Assembly: GCA_036971475.1 (NCBI GenBank)
Contig: JBAIZL010000005.1
Coordinates: 236,969,190-237,033,189 of the forward strand
Source: Prosapia bicincta
Lineage: Eukaryota; Arthropoda; Insecta; Hemiptera; Cercopidae
Reading direction: 5' to 3'
DNA: 64,000 nucleotides
The position numbers and the translations under genes were made by a program. The notes under the pieces are model-generated. The model searched no databases. It was not told where the DNA came from and was given only the letters and a program-made list of their open reading frames with translations. This document shows, one piece after another, positions 50,801-61,906 of the stretch; positions within the stretch are counted from its first letter, which is position 1, and each line of letters opens with the position of its first letter.

Positions 50801-51535
50801 AAATAAATGATAGTAAACATATTAAGCAATTTGGGATTTTGATTATAATATTAGAAAAGGATATAGTATGTGTAGATATATATATATGTGTTAATATAAA
50901 TAATAATAAAATTGTAAACCTAATAAAGGGGATATATTCTGTACTAATACCATGAAACAAGATAGTCATGGTAATTCAAAAGTAAGATTAGGTAAAATTT
51001 AAAAAGCTGAATCCTGTTAATTAAAATAAATCAAATAATAATAAGTAATTCTAAATCTAAACAGATAATAAAAAATTTATAGTTTCCAATTAGCTGTGTT
51101 TTAATTTAAGAAAAAATAAGTTCACTAGGTAACCATGTATATTCTTTAAGTCACAAGTGTCTCTCAAAGATTCCACTACCCCGAAAGGAGCTTAAAGAGG
51201 CTTATGGAAGGCTAATTGGTTTTCATAAAAAACTCAGGAGTTGGTTCTCCTGAGAGGTTTATTCCTTGAGATACAGGTCTCGAACCAAGGTTCGTAGTCA
51301 AGGGATAAACCATTACTCTCTTACGGACAAGGTGTGGTAAAAGGAAGATTGGTGAAGAGTTAGAGAAAAGGCTAGTCGGAGGGAGCAGCAGCGGGGAAGG
51401 TAAGGTCCTTGAGAACAGGAACAAGACAGTCAATTTTCAGTACTCGAAAGGGTCAAGCTGTAGGACTCGAAGAGTCAAAATTCAGGACTCGAGGGATAAA
51501 TATGTTCAGTTTTAGTAAGAAACGTTAAATTCAAA
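47831..51535. other. Long unassigned stretch, A-rich plus strand from about 49.2 kb
   Basis: No gene is recognised. GC-richer patches occur at 48290-48360, 48830-49170, 49600-49720, 49920-50230 and 51170-51480. The minus-strand frame at 48828-49163 (111 codons) has no recognised domain. Small perfect hairpins are present: ATATATGAGC/GCTCATATAT with a TGAG loop (about 50104-50127) and CTCAGGAG/CTCCTGAG with a TTGGTT loop (51234-51255). Confidence 0.4.
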
Positions 51536-51830
51536 CAAAGTAACGTCGCAATGGAAAGTATGAAGTGAGATTAATAAGGGAGATTATTAAATAGAAAGTG
51601 AAGTAATAGAGGGAGATTAAAGGGTAATAAGTGAGATTAAAGCAAGGGAGACTACTAAGTAATGAGTTATATTAAGTGAGGGAGATAGAAAAGTAGTACC
51701 ATAAATTAAATAAGGGAGATAACTAAGTAGTAAGAAATTAAATAAGGGAATGAAAGACTCTTACGGTATTGAAGCATTTAGAGTGATTAATAAAAGTGAA
51801 ATTGAAAGGGAAATATTAATAAGTGAAATT
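51536..51830. repeat. Degenerate purine-rich tandem repeat
   Basis: AATAAGGGAGATTA- and AAGTAGTAAG-type phrases recur at irregular intervals on a G/A-rich plus strand. Confidence 0.6.
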
Positions 51831-52726
51831 GTGTACGTATAGTGAAACAAGGAACCACGCAAGTACTAATTAATAATTTATTCTCATTATAAAGCCAACT
51901 CTTTAAAATCAAAACATTTAAGAACATTTAAACTTTATAAATTCCTTAAAAAGTCATAATTAATTGAAATATAAAATTTATCAAATCAAGTGCAGTAAAT
52001 TATACACGCCCTTAGATCGCTAAAGGAAAGTAAAATTAGAATTGTTTAAAATTAATAGTCAAATAAGAGTCTTGATGCCTATCGGCAAATATTAGAGTTA
52101 GTAAAACGAATTACATGAACTACGTATAAATGCAATATTGATCTCAGGATAAAATAAATCTGTTATTATAAAAGCAAGTAGCTGGGTTATTAATTTAATT
52201 TCCTAAGAGTAAAAATATCCTGTAGACAAACATAAGTGAAGGTACGTTATACTACGTTTACACGAAGTCTCTTTTTTTCAAGGTAATTAAAAAAGGTTGA
52301 TATTTTATACAAAACGTGATAAATGAAATAAATTTTGTTTCTTATTTGTATTAATGGAAGCTTAAATTATATCAGGTGGTCTCATGTTTGAAGGTTTTTT
52401 TAATATCTGTGATGATTATACGTTTATTTTTAAGAAAAATTTATAAGTTTAGTCAACAAGTCACGTGAGAATTATTAGCCTATTTGTGTCACGTATTTGG
52501 AGGAAAAACATGCTTGCGGTATGTCCAGGGTTCATTTTCATACATGTAACATCTCTTGTATAACTGTTTGTAAATATTTTCTTCAGCAGACTTGTAGAGT
52601 ATTCTATGCATAATATCTTACAACTTACTAGGAATATTCATTCGCAATAAAAACGTATAGATTTATGTGGAAATCTATAATATATTATTGTTTGAGTGAT
52701 TGTCATTTGTTCGTAATGCTACAGAC
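51831..52726. other. AT-rich sequence, no gene recognised
   Basis: Nothing recognised. Confidence 0.5.
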
Positions 52727-52728
52727 TT

Positions 52729-52791
<63 letters not shown>

Positions 52792-52802
52792 GTATGTATA
52801 TA

Positions 52803-52897
<95 letters not shown>

Positions 52898-52926
52898 GCG
52901 TGTGTGTGTGTTTATGTGTGGGGGGG
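52727..52926. repeat. (TA)n microsatellite with GT/G tail
   Basis: About 160 bp of TA repeats with TATGTA interruptions ends in a short TG tract and a G7 run. The Tyr-Ile open frame over it is an artefact. Confidence 0.97.
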
Positions 52927-54827
52927 ATGTATGTACGTATTTGATTAGTGAACTCACTTTAAACGCATTAGATGTAAGCTTTCACTTTTAAGAAATCAGT
53001 ATTTATTCAACAACCATAGTGGTAGCCATAGACAAACATATACACAGTAGACTCAAATAGATAAAAACACTATAATAATTACATATGTAGGCAATAACTA
53101 TGAAACTACGCTATCGTGAATTGTTAATGAAAAAAGCTTAAAGATTGTGTATTGTTAAAATGGAGAATTGGTGAATTTGGCGTCTGGGGGTATAGGAGCG
53201 TCAGCTAGTAAATCGACATCGGTAGTTTGGAAGATGGCATCATGTATATCGGGAGTATGAGGTCGGAGGTATTAATGTAGGCGGCTGAAAGTTGGGAGTA
53301 TAAGAGTCAACAGCAAGGTATCGGGTACATGGGGGTTGGCAGCACGGGTGATGTAGGAGCAGACAACGTCTACAGTCAGAGAACATCTCAGTGCACAGTT
53401 ACTACTTTGTCGGCCTGCAGCTGTAAATACACTGCTCACACAGGCGAAGAAGGACAAAAGGAGAAACGAACAAGAGGCAATGGAAGAAAGCTGAGTGTGA
53501 TTGAAGAAGAGATGTTTGGGACTTATACTTGATCTGCAGAAAATACACAGAAAATCATTTCTGAGGTGGGGTTATTCTCAGTCAGTGTCATGAGGAAATA
53601 TACACGCTAAAAGAACCATAAAACGAATAAAATGGAGAATACGAAAGTAAAGTATTAAAGAAAGTGACGTAAGTTTCTCCTTCACTAAGACTGAAATAAT
53701 CATTGCATGTGTCGTCAGCGTCCCTAAAATAGATCCGTTTGAACTCCTGTAAATCTGTCGTATAGAATCAACCTAAGAGTAGCTTTTGTGAATTATGTTA
53801 TTCCTAATACTATGTTTCTAAATTAATAATTTCAAAATTCCTAGCAACAGTCGATTCACATATTTCTTGAGAAAAAAGGGGGGAAATGGAATTTGGTTTA
53901 GTCAAGTAGATTATATCATACAGGGAAGTACAAACGATTGCAATTATTAACTTATGTTTTTGGGCGTGGCCACATGAGGAGAGAATCAGAAAAAACCAGA
54001 CGCTCTAAGAAGAGGTGAAAGCAAAGTATAAGGCATGAAGGAATGGAAATGAAATATCTTTTGTTCAAATTTTAAAGTTATTAGCACGTTTTGTGTGACA
54101 ATAAGAACAGCAATGCCTAAGTTACTAAACAAAAGCGAGTGCATATTCTGCTGACGCCTCGCTACTCGCACGTTCGTCTCCAACCAAAGATAAATGACGG
54201 GCATATTATAAATCACTTTCTGCATATAAAGCGTAATGTATAGAGAACATCTTCCTTCCCGAAGATCTTGTTTTTGTGAAAATGTCTTTTTCATGTAGAA
54301 TGACGTCAGAAACATTTCCGAGGACAAGCAATCAATCTTTTGCCGTATTTATCAGCCCCTCCTTCTCTTTGCATTTAATTAAAAGTGTTTCACATCCATC
54401 AATCATTAAGTTCGCATCAAGGCTTCGCGTGCTTCTAACTCTCACTCTTTTTGCTCGTCATCCTCCTCCGCGCCAGATTAATATTTTACCACCTTCTTTT
54501 CTTTCTTCGTTCATCAGGCTTTAATTTTCAGATATTTTAATTCCGCACCTCACAATGCCATGATTGATTATTGGGCACAAAGGGCTGCTAGAGACATTTA
54601 TAAATTGAAAACTTCTAATTTCATTACTCTGACGACGTCACCGGGTTCTTGTCGGAGCGGGGGAGGGAAGAGGTTTTTTTTGTTGCCCAGCGAGCGTTGA
54701 TGGGTAATTAGTCTGAAAATCGTGGATTTTTTATAATAATATTTTTTTTAATATATTGGTAATTTTATTAAAATATTGTGGAACAATTTTAAAATTCCTA
54801 TATAATATACATAAATTACCTTGATTT
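52927..54827. other. Unassigned intergenic sequence
   Basis: About 53150-53530 is GC-richer, with loose repeats (GGGAGTATGAGG, GGGAGTATAAGAG) and a 67-codon frame (53329-53532) with no recognised domain. 54610-54680 has a G-rich patch. Nothing else is supported. Confidence 0.4.
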
Positions 54828-54885
54828 TATTAGATAGCTGACAACGTTTCAATATCTGTTTCGCCATCTTCATCAAGTTATGGTT
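54828..54885 (-). mobile_element. Penelope-like terminal motif, minus strand
   Basis: The minus strand reads CTTGATGAAGATGGCGAAAC, then AGATATTGAAACGTTGTCAG and CTATCTAATAAAATCAAGG. Sequences of the form TGATGAAG...GAAACGTTGTCAG followed by AATAAAAT are common at the ends of Penelope-like retroelements in animal genomes. No reverse transcriptase or GIY-YIG sequence lies next to it, so at most this is a short terminal fragment. Confidence 0.4.
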
Positions 54886-55706
54886 TGTGAATGGAGAAAT
54901 TATTCTGGTGTTTAAAGTTGGTGATAATGGTCGGGTTGATCTCTCGATGAAAGTAAGGGTGTTCGGTGCCTAATTCCTTCTTCGAAACCGGGGAAACTCT
55001 TTGTAGACGTGCTATCTGTCAACCGTAAACTGTGAAATAATATTTTACAATCCTTATAACCTAAAGTTTAGACAAATTATTTATTAGCATATTAACTGAC
55101 TTTTTTTAAAAAATTTCAACCCGCTCACTAGATTTAGGACACTATGTCGAAGATGGTACCATCTTTGTTATCTCACAATCGTGTTTCTATAAAACAAACA
55201 TTTTTGTATTTCATTTTAATGAAATATTTTCACTGCTTTAACTAGTATAATATACAAAAAAATCAAATTCCACTAAAAGTGACGTTTCTAAAATTCTAAA
55301 CTAGACCAGTTAAAAAAAATTACCAAACGTTTCTTCAGAATTGAGATAAATTTTCAACAACGTATACGGTTTGCAATGATCAGTAAGAATTCGATTTGTA
55401 ATTGTTTAAATATTGTAAGCTACCAGAAACCAGAATTATTAACGGAAGGTCAGGCAAATTTTAACCAGTTTGCCACTGCTGATAAATAACCCAGTTAATT
55501 GTAATTTATAACATTCATCGGAAAAGTTAGATTGTCTTGATAAGGTTGCTAATATTCGTAAAATGATCGCTCGAGTATAAGCTTACACTATTTACACGTG
55601 TAAGCATACTAGTGCTGAATATACTGTCCTACATCCTGTTGGGAAAATATTTGTTAACGGTTTAGTCTATGAACAAAGTCGGGTTTTAACCCTCGAGTAG
55701 GCACGC
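54886..55706. other. AT-rich flank left of the MULE-like element
   Basis: A 16-bp perfect palindrome (AAGATGGTACCATCTT, near 55151-55166) is the only structure noted. Confidence 0.45.
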
Positions 55707-55749
55707 GGGCTACAGGTGTAGCCCAGTGTTTTTTGTGGTGGCGTGGACT

Positions 55750-55829
55750 TTCCGACCTTGGGACTTCCGACCACAGACACAGGCCTGGTATTTCCGATCA
55801 CAAAAATTTCATCCGTGGGAGTTCCGACC
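55750..55829 (+). promoter_or_regulatory. Left subterminal TTCCGAYC repeats (four)
   Basis: TTCCGACC or TTCCGATC starts at 55750, 55765, 55792 and 55822, usually preceded by TGG(G/T)A-type bases (CGTGGGAGTTCCGACC). Repeated subterminal motifs of this sort commonly bind the cognate transposase; that role is inferred. The 55726-55989 frame that repeats FRPWDFRP is only the repeat read as protein. Confidence 0.7.
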
Positions 55830-55879
55830 ACTGACAAAACCACGTGAGGTTTCCTGCTATTCAATTCACCACTCCACAA

Positions 55880-56099
55880 TAGTGATGCGACGAGTCGAGT
55901 ATTTTACTCGAAAGGTATCGAGTCAACAGAGTAATCGAGTCGACTCGATTCTTATACTACGATACTCGAGTATCAACTCGGTCAAATAGTTTACGAATTC
56001 CAAAACTAGCAGGTAGCAGCTGAAACGGCAGCTGAAATTTAGCAAGTTTAAACGGCGATTTAATCGAGTCGACGAAATACTCGACTGGTCACATCACTA
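55880..56099. mobile_element. 220-bp hAT-like MITE nested in the MULE end
   Basis: Terminal inverted repeats TAGTGATGCGACGAGTCGAG and TAGTGATGTGACCAGTCGAG agree at 23 of the first 25 positions. The element is flanked by 8-bp direct repeats CTCCACAA (55872-55879) and CTTCACAA (56100-56107), with one mismatch, the target-site length of hAT elements. The interior contains ATCGAGTCGACTCGAT, a perfect 16-bp palindrome, and several ACTCG/CGAGT repeats. It has no coding capacity. Confidence 0.9.
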
Positions 56100-56215
56100 C
56101 TTCACAATAAATTCTGTAAATCATTTGAAAAATATCCCTTCACATTTTATCCAGGCTTAGGACTGGCTACGTAGGCCTATAGCGCAAACATAGGCATGTT
56201 TAAATATTTTGTTTA

Positions 56216-59200
56216 GCAAGTGATTAAACACCCTTGTCGTATTTTAAGGATATAATTATATTATTTTACATTACTATACAGCAAGTGATTAAACACTCTT
56301 GTCGTATTTTAAGGATATAATTATATTATTTTACATTACTATACAGCAAGTGATTAAACACTCTTGTCGTATTTTAAGGATATAATTATATTATTTTACA
56401 TTACTATATAGCAAGTGATTAAACACTCTTGTCGTATTTTAAGGATATAATTATATTATTTTACATTACTATACAGCAAGTAATTAAACACTCTTGTCGT
56501 ATTTTAAAGATATAATTATATTATTTTACATTACTATACAGCAAGTAATTAAACACTCTTGTCGTATTTTAAGAATATAATTATATTATTTTACATTACT
56601 ATACAGCAAGTGATTAAACACTCTTGTCGTATTTTAAGGATATAATTATATTATTTTACATTACTATACAGCAAGTGATTAAACACCCTTGTCGTATTTT
56701 AAGGATATAATTATATTATTTTACATTACTATATAGCAAGTGATTAAACACTCTTGTCGTATTTTAAGGATATAATTATATTATTTTACATTACTATACA
56801 GCAAGTGATTAAACACCCTTGTCGTATTTTAAGGATATAATTATATTATTTTACATTACTATACAGCAAGTGATTAAACACTCTTGTCGTATTTTAAGGA
56901 TATAATTATATTATTTTACATTACTATACAGCAAGTGATTAAACACCCTTGTCGTATTTTAAGGATATAATTATATTATTTTACATTACTATACAGCAAG
57001 TGATTAAACACCCTTGTCGTATTTTAAGGATATAATTATATTATTTTACATTACTATACAGCAAGTGATTAAACACTCTTGTCGTATTTTAAGGATATAA
57101 TTGTATTATTTTACATTACTATACAGCAAGTGATTAAACACTCTTGTCGTATTTTAAGGATATAATTATATTATTTTACATTACTATACAGCAAGTGATT
57201 AAACACCCTTGTCGTATTTTAAGGATATAATTATATTATTTTACATTACTATACAGCAAGAGATTGAACACTCTTGTCGTATTTTAAGGATAAAATTATA
57301 TTATTTTACATTACTATACAGCAAGTGATTACACACTCTTGTCGTATTTTAAGGATATAATTGTATTATTTTACATTACTATACAGCAAGTGATTAAACA
57401 CTCTTGTCGTATTTTAAGGATATAATTGTATTATTTTACATTACTATACAGCAAGTGATTAAACACTCTTGTCGTATTTTAAGGATATAATTATATTATT
57501 TTACATTACTATACAGCAAGTGATTAAACACCCTTGTCGTATTTTAAGGATATAATTATATTATTTTACATTACTATACAGCAAGTGATTAAACACCCTT
57601 GTCGTATTTTAAGGACATAATTATATTATTTTACATTACTATACAGCAAGAGATTGAACACTCTTGTCGTATTTTAAGGATATAATTATATTAGTTTACA
57701 TTACTATACAGCAAGTGATTAAACACTCTTGTCGTATTTTAAGGATATAATTATATTATTTTACATTACTATACAGCAAGTGATTAAACACTCTTGTCGT
57801 ATTTTAAGGATATAATTATATTATTTTACATTACTATACAGCAAGTGATTAAACACCCTTGTCGTATTTTAAGGATATAATTATATTATTTTACATTACT
57901 ATACAGCAAGTGATTAAACACCCTTGTCGTATTTTAAGGATATAATTATATTATTTTACATTACTATACAGCAAGTGATTAAACACTCTTGTCGTATTTT
58001 AAGGATATAATTGTATTATTTTACATTACTATACAGCAAGTGATTAAACACTCTTGTCGTATTTTAAGGATATAATTATATTATTTTACATTACTATACA
58101 GCAAGTGATTAAACTCCCTTGTCGTATTTTAAGGATATAATTATATTATTTTACATTACTATACGGCAAGAGATTGAACACTCTTGTCGTATTTTAAGGA
58201 TATAATTATATTATTTTACATTACTATACAGCAAGTGATTAAACACCCTTGTCGTATTTTAAGGATATAATTATATTATTTTACATTACTATACAGCAAG
58301 TGATTAAACACCCTTGTCGTATTTTAAGGATATAATTATATTATTTTACATTACTATACAGCAAGAGATTAAACACCCTTGTCGTATTTTAAGGATATAA
58401 TTATATTATTTTACATTACTATACAGCAAGTGATTAAACACCCTTGTCGTATTTTAAGGATATAATTAAATTATTTTACATTACTATACAGCAAGTGATT
58501 AAACACTCTTGTCGTATTTTAAGGATATAATACAGCAAGTGATTAAACACTCTTGTCGTATTTTAAGGATATAATTGTATTATTTTACATTACTATACAG
58601 CAAGTGATTAAACACTCTTGTCGTATTTTAAGGATATAATTATATTATTTTACATTACTATACAGCAAGTGATTAAACACCCTTGTCGTATTTTAAGGAT
58701 ATAATTATATTATTTTACATTACTATACAGCAAGTGATTAAACACCCTTGTCGTATTTTAAGGATATAATTATATTATTTTACATTACTATACAGCAAGT
58801 GATTAAACACTCTTGTCGTATTTTAAGGATATAATTGTATTATTTTACATTACTATACAGCAAGTGATTAAACACTCTTGTCGTATTTTAAGGATATAAT
58901 TATATTATTTTACATTACTATACAGCAAGTGATTAAACACCCTTGTCGTATTTTAAGGATATAATTATATTATTTTACATTACTATACAGCAAGAGATTG
59001 AACACTCTTGTCGTATTTTAAGGATAAAATTATATTATTTTACATTACTATACAGCAAGTGATTAAACACCCTTGTCGTATTTTAAGGATATAATTATAT
59101 TATTTTACATTACTATACAGCAAGTGATTAAACACCCTTGTCGTATTTTAAGGATATAATTATATTATTTTACATTACTATACAGCAAGTGATTAAACAC

Positions 59201-59704
59201 TCTTGTCGTATTTTAAGGATATAATTGTATTATTTTACATTACTATACAGCAAGTGATTACACACTCTTGTCGTATTTTAAGGATATAATTGTATTATTT
59301 TACATTACTATACAGCAAGTGATTAAACACTCTTGTCGTATTTTAAGGATATAATTGTATTATTTTACATTACTATACAGCAAGTGATTAAACACTCTTG
59401 TCGTATTTTAAGGATATAATTATATTATTTTACATTACTATACAGCAAGTGATTAAACACCCTTGTCGTATTTTAAGGATATAATTATATTATTTTACAT
59501 TACTATACAGCAAGTGATTAAACACCCTTGTCGTATTTTAAGGACATAATTATATTATTTTACATTACTATACAGCAAGAGATTGAACACTCTTGTCGTA
59601 TTTTAAGGATATAATTATATTATTTTACATTACTATACAGCAAGTGATTGAACACTTATGTCATATTTCAATAATTCAATTGTATTATTTTACACCATTA
59701 TACT
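56216..59704. repeat. 65-bp satellite array, 54 units
   Basis: Units start GCAAGTGATTAAACAC, then YCTTGTCGTATTTTAAGGAT and ATAATTATATTATTTTACAT. Thirty-five 65-bp units run from 56216. One 44-bp unit starts at 58491, then seventeen 65-bp units start at 58535. A diverged last unit starts at 59640. Variants (GAGATTGAACAC, ATTGTATT, GGACATAA, GATTACACAC) recur in the same order at 57321-57710 and 59250-59640, an offset of 1,929 bp, showing block duplication. There is no open frame. The left flank is separated from the MITE by 108 bp, and the right end abuts the transposase pseudogene. Confidence 0.97.
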
Positions 59705-59746
59705 CAAGTGAATATACAGTTTATATTATACAGGTATATGAATTCT

Positions 59747-61133
59747 CTAATCCATTTTTTGTAAATAAGCCAGATATTGTAAACATTTTTTTAAATCTCC
59801 CGAGTCGCTATAGACTCCCATAATGTTTTTTATTTTTTTGTCTAATGTTATGTAGGTTTGTTTTCTCTTTTTCAAAGGTAGGCCTATTGAATTTTTCCTA
59901 ACTTCGAATGTAGCATTTACTGCTTCCTCTTTTAATTTGTTTATTAGGAAGTACACGTTTGGTTTCTTTTGATTAATTGATGTGTTGAGTTTTCTATGTC
60001 AACCTTCGACAGCGTTTGTGGTCCTATGCCGCTGGTTAAAAACATTCCACATTTCAATGGGTATATTAGGATTATTCAACCATTGATCGACCATATAATC
60101 TGCAAATTGAGAAATCTTTTCGTCGTTAGGCATTTCTTCCATTATTAACAACCATACGTCATCAACGCTGCTGATTGTAAGATGTGCCATTCCAGCGCAC
60201 TTTCGGCAGAACAATCGGACTCCAACATTGTTTTTGTAATTCTCCACAATTCCTAGCTGTTGGATATTCTCCATAAACATTGGTTGAAGTGAAAATTGCA
60301 ACCGGACAGAATTGTATTATGAAACACATTCTCCATAGCTTTAATTGCAGCCATTTCAAAGTCTAATCGTGCAACTTTCGGCGACCAATCCGGAATGTTG
60401 ATTTTTAGTTTGGCAAAAAGTCGGTTGTATGTCTCTTGGGATTTATCTGGGAGAAGAGCAAATAAAACAGGAAATATTTTTGTCTCTTCTTCCGTGCTTC
60501 CAATGTCTACATTTATAGTGTATAGTTGTTTAAATTGTTTCGAACAACTATCATATGTCCCATCCATAAAACTTGTGTAATTTTCACACAGGAGTTTCTC
60601 CGCTTCTTTATATCCAAACACAAGGATTCTTTTGCCAGGAACATCACCATCGTCAATTTTCAAAAAAACTACTGCTATCACTCAGTTGTAAAATTTCGTC
60701 ACTGAGGTAAATCTCTGTACTAGAGCCAGTGTTCTGGATCGTCCCTAAAACGTCTCTCCTTGCTTTGCACAAGGAAGTCTTTGCACTATCATAATTTGGC
60801 ATATTTGCAACAAAATCTAAACCTTTATCCTTTAAATCTTGAAACTCTTCTTTAAAAATATTACAAACCGGCACTGCCTTTTCTTCACGTACTCTTTTCC
60901 TATATTTATGCCGACGTATTTGTATCTGTTCGTCTGCTTCGTCTGGTACGCAGAAATGCTGCTGTTCAGAGATGATTGCATCATTTGCAACTTTTATACG
61001 CCCGAGGCACTTACTCTTTTCGTTTTTGACGCAATAACCAATTAGTAAACTTTTCAGTTTTTTTGTGTACTCGATAGCGATAACCACCCTTCACAAGACA
61101 CGGTTTCCCTTTGGTTGTAGTGATAATTTCCAT
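59747..61133 (-). pseudogene. Broken FLYWCH-MULE transposase
   Basis: Reading on the minus strand from ATG 61133: an N-terminal FLYWCH-type zinc finger (GYRYRVHKKTEKFTNW, then YC...KC and a QQHFC end), a linker, then a MULE transposase core with FMDGTYDSCSKQFKQLY (first acidic residue), FALLPDKSQETYNRLF, ARLDFEMAAIKAM (second Asp) and the GCNFHFNQCLW Cys/His motif. A C-terminal region with RHRTTNAVEG and a basic helical tail ends at 59747. Breaks: a frameshift near 61034-61037 in the finger, one in a T7 run near 60660-60670, one near 60261-60270 after CLWR, and a TGA at 60001-59999 where relatives have Trp after NAVEG. The reading frame stays open on both sides of the TGA. The family cuts and pastes DNA between terminal inverted repeats; this copy cannot make an intact protein. 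Confidence 0.85.
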
Positions 61134-61408
61134 TTTGCTTCTCTCGATATAAGTCAACTATCAACTTCTTAAGCCTGTCCGATCCTACAGTCGGTAAATG
61201 TACACTTTAAATCGCTGTAAACTTACTCAATTCAGCCTACAACTTGTGCACGCCTCGAATTTTTAGATCCGACTGAATGTATTGTCAAACAACCATACGA
61301 ATGTTCAGGTGGGGATGTTCCATTACTAACCCCCATATAATGGGAAAAACCACAAACCTGCGAATATTTTTTATGTTAGTAGGCCGTTATATAGGAAGAG
61401 TGGTGACA
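61134..61408. other. Promoter-side spacer of the transposase relic
   Basis: No further coding sequence or repeat is recognised. This is where a minus-strand promoter for the transposase would have lain. Confidence 0.4.
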
Positions 61409-61499
61409 GATCGGAAATCCCACGTCTCGAACCCGATCGGTCGGAAACGCCACAGCAGCAGGTGTTCAAACAATAGGATCGCAAATACCACGGTTGGAA
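61409..61499 (-). promoter_or_regulatory. Right subterminal repeats, inverted (four)
   Basis: GATCGGAA (61409), GGTCGGAA (61439), GATCGCAA (61478) and GGTTGGAA (61492) are complements of the left-end TTCCGAYC motif, followed by TCCCAC/GCCAC/ACCCAC that match the left GTGG. Orientation is opposite to the left set, as expected for element ends. Confidence 0.65.
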
Positions 61500-61696
61500 A
61501 ACCCACGTAGTCATTTTTGTTTAGGCTGCAACGCATCTCCTAAAACTAGTGGAAGGAAGCCTAGGTCATTAGCTGTTTTTTGTCATCTACCCTAATCACT
61601 GAATCGGTGATTGTCGCTCAAAGTGTGTGCGTTTTGTAATTGTTTACGACTAAAGTTGTCTGGGCTACGCCTGTAGCCCGTGCGACCTTTTGTGTT

Positions 61697-61906
61697 ATGA
61701 GTGAACCAAAGCATACCCGGTTATCACGTGCAGGTATTTTTTATGAATTTATGCGTGATTGTTTGTCAAATGAACAGAAAACCATCGTATCTTATTCCAC
61801 CAAACTTAAGAAGGCAGCAGTACTTATGTCCACGGTGCATGAATGCATGACGACCACAAGATTGACGAAGATTCTGGGGGTTTACAGAAACCCGAATATA
61901 ATATAA
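61697..61906 (+). CDS. Unassigned small ORF
   Basis: An ATG at 61697 opens 69 residues (MSEPKHTRLSRAGIFYEF ... LGVYRNPNII) just outside the right palindrome. The sequence is not low complexity but matches no family I recognise. It could be a piece of a second transposon bounded by the palindrome at 62784, or chance. Confidence 0.2.
   Translation: MSEPKHTRLSRAGIFYEFMRDCLSNEQKTIVSYSTKLKKAAVLMSTVHECMTTTRLTKILGVYRNPNII

Larger units (their letters stand above)
55707..61679. mobile_element. Decayed MULE-like DNA transposon with internal satellite, about 6.0 kb
   Basis: Both ends carry an 18-bp near-palindrome in inverted orientation: GGGCTACAGGTGTAGCCC at 55707-55724, and GGGCTACGCCTGTAGCCC at 61662-61679, whose complement matches the left end except for one base. 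The match extends to CAG inside and loosely to GCAC outside. Four subterminal TTCCGAYC sites follow on the left and four complementary GRTCGGAA-type sites precede the right end. Between them lie a hAT-like MITE, a 65-bp satellite array and a broken FLYWCH-MULE transposase gene. No clean 8-10 bp target-site duplication is visible, so the outer limits are provisional. Confidence 0.6.

Noticed and set aside
51240..51300. tRNA gene on the minus strand (GGTTCGAGACC B box)
   Set aside because: No A box at tRNA spacing and no cloverleaf pairing.
55680..55706. Target-site duplication for the MULE-like element
   Set aside because: The 8-10 bp outside the left palindrome and outside 61679 do not match as direct repeats; similarity there is inverted and weak.
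60395..61045. Plus-strand open frames over the transposase relic
   Set aside because: They are antisense shadows; the minus strand has the clear MULE and FLYWCH motifs.
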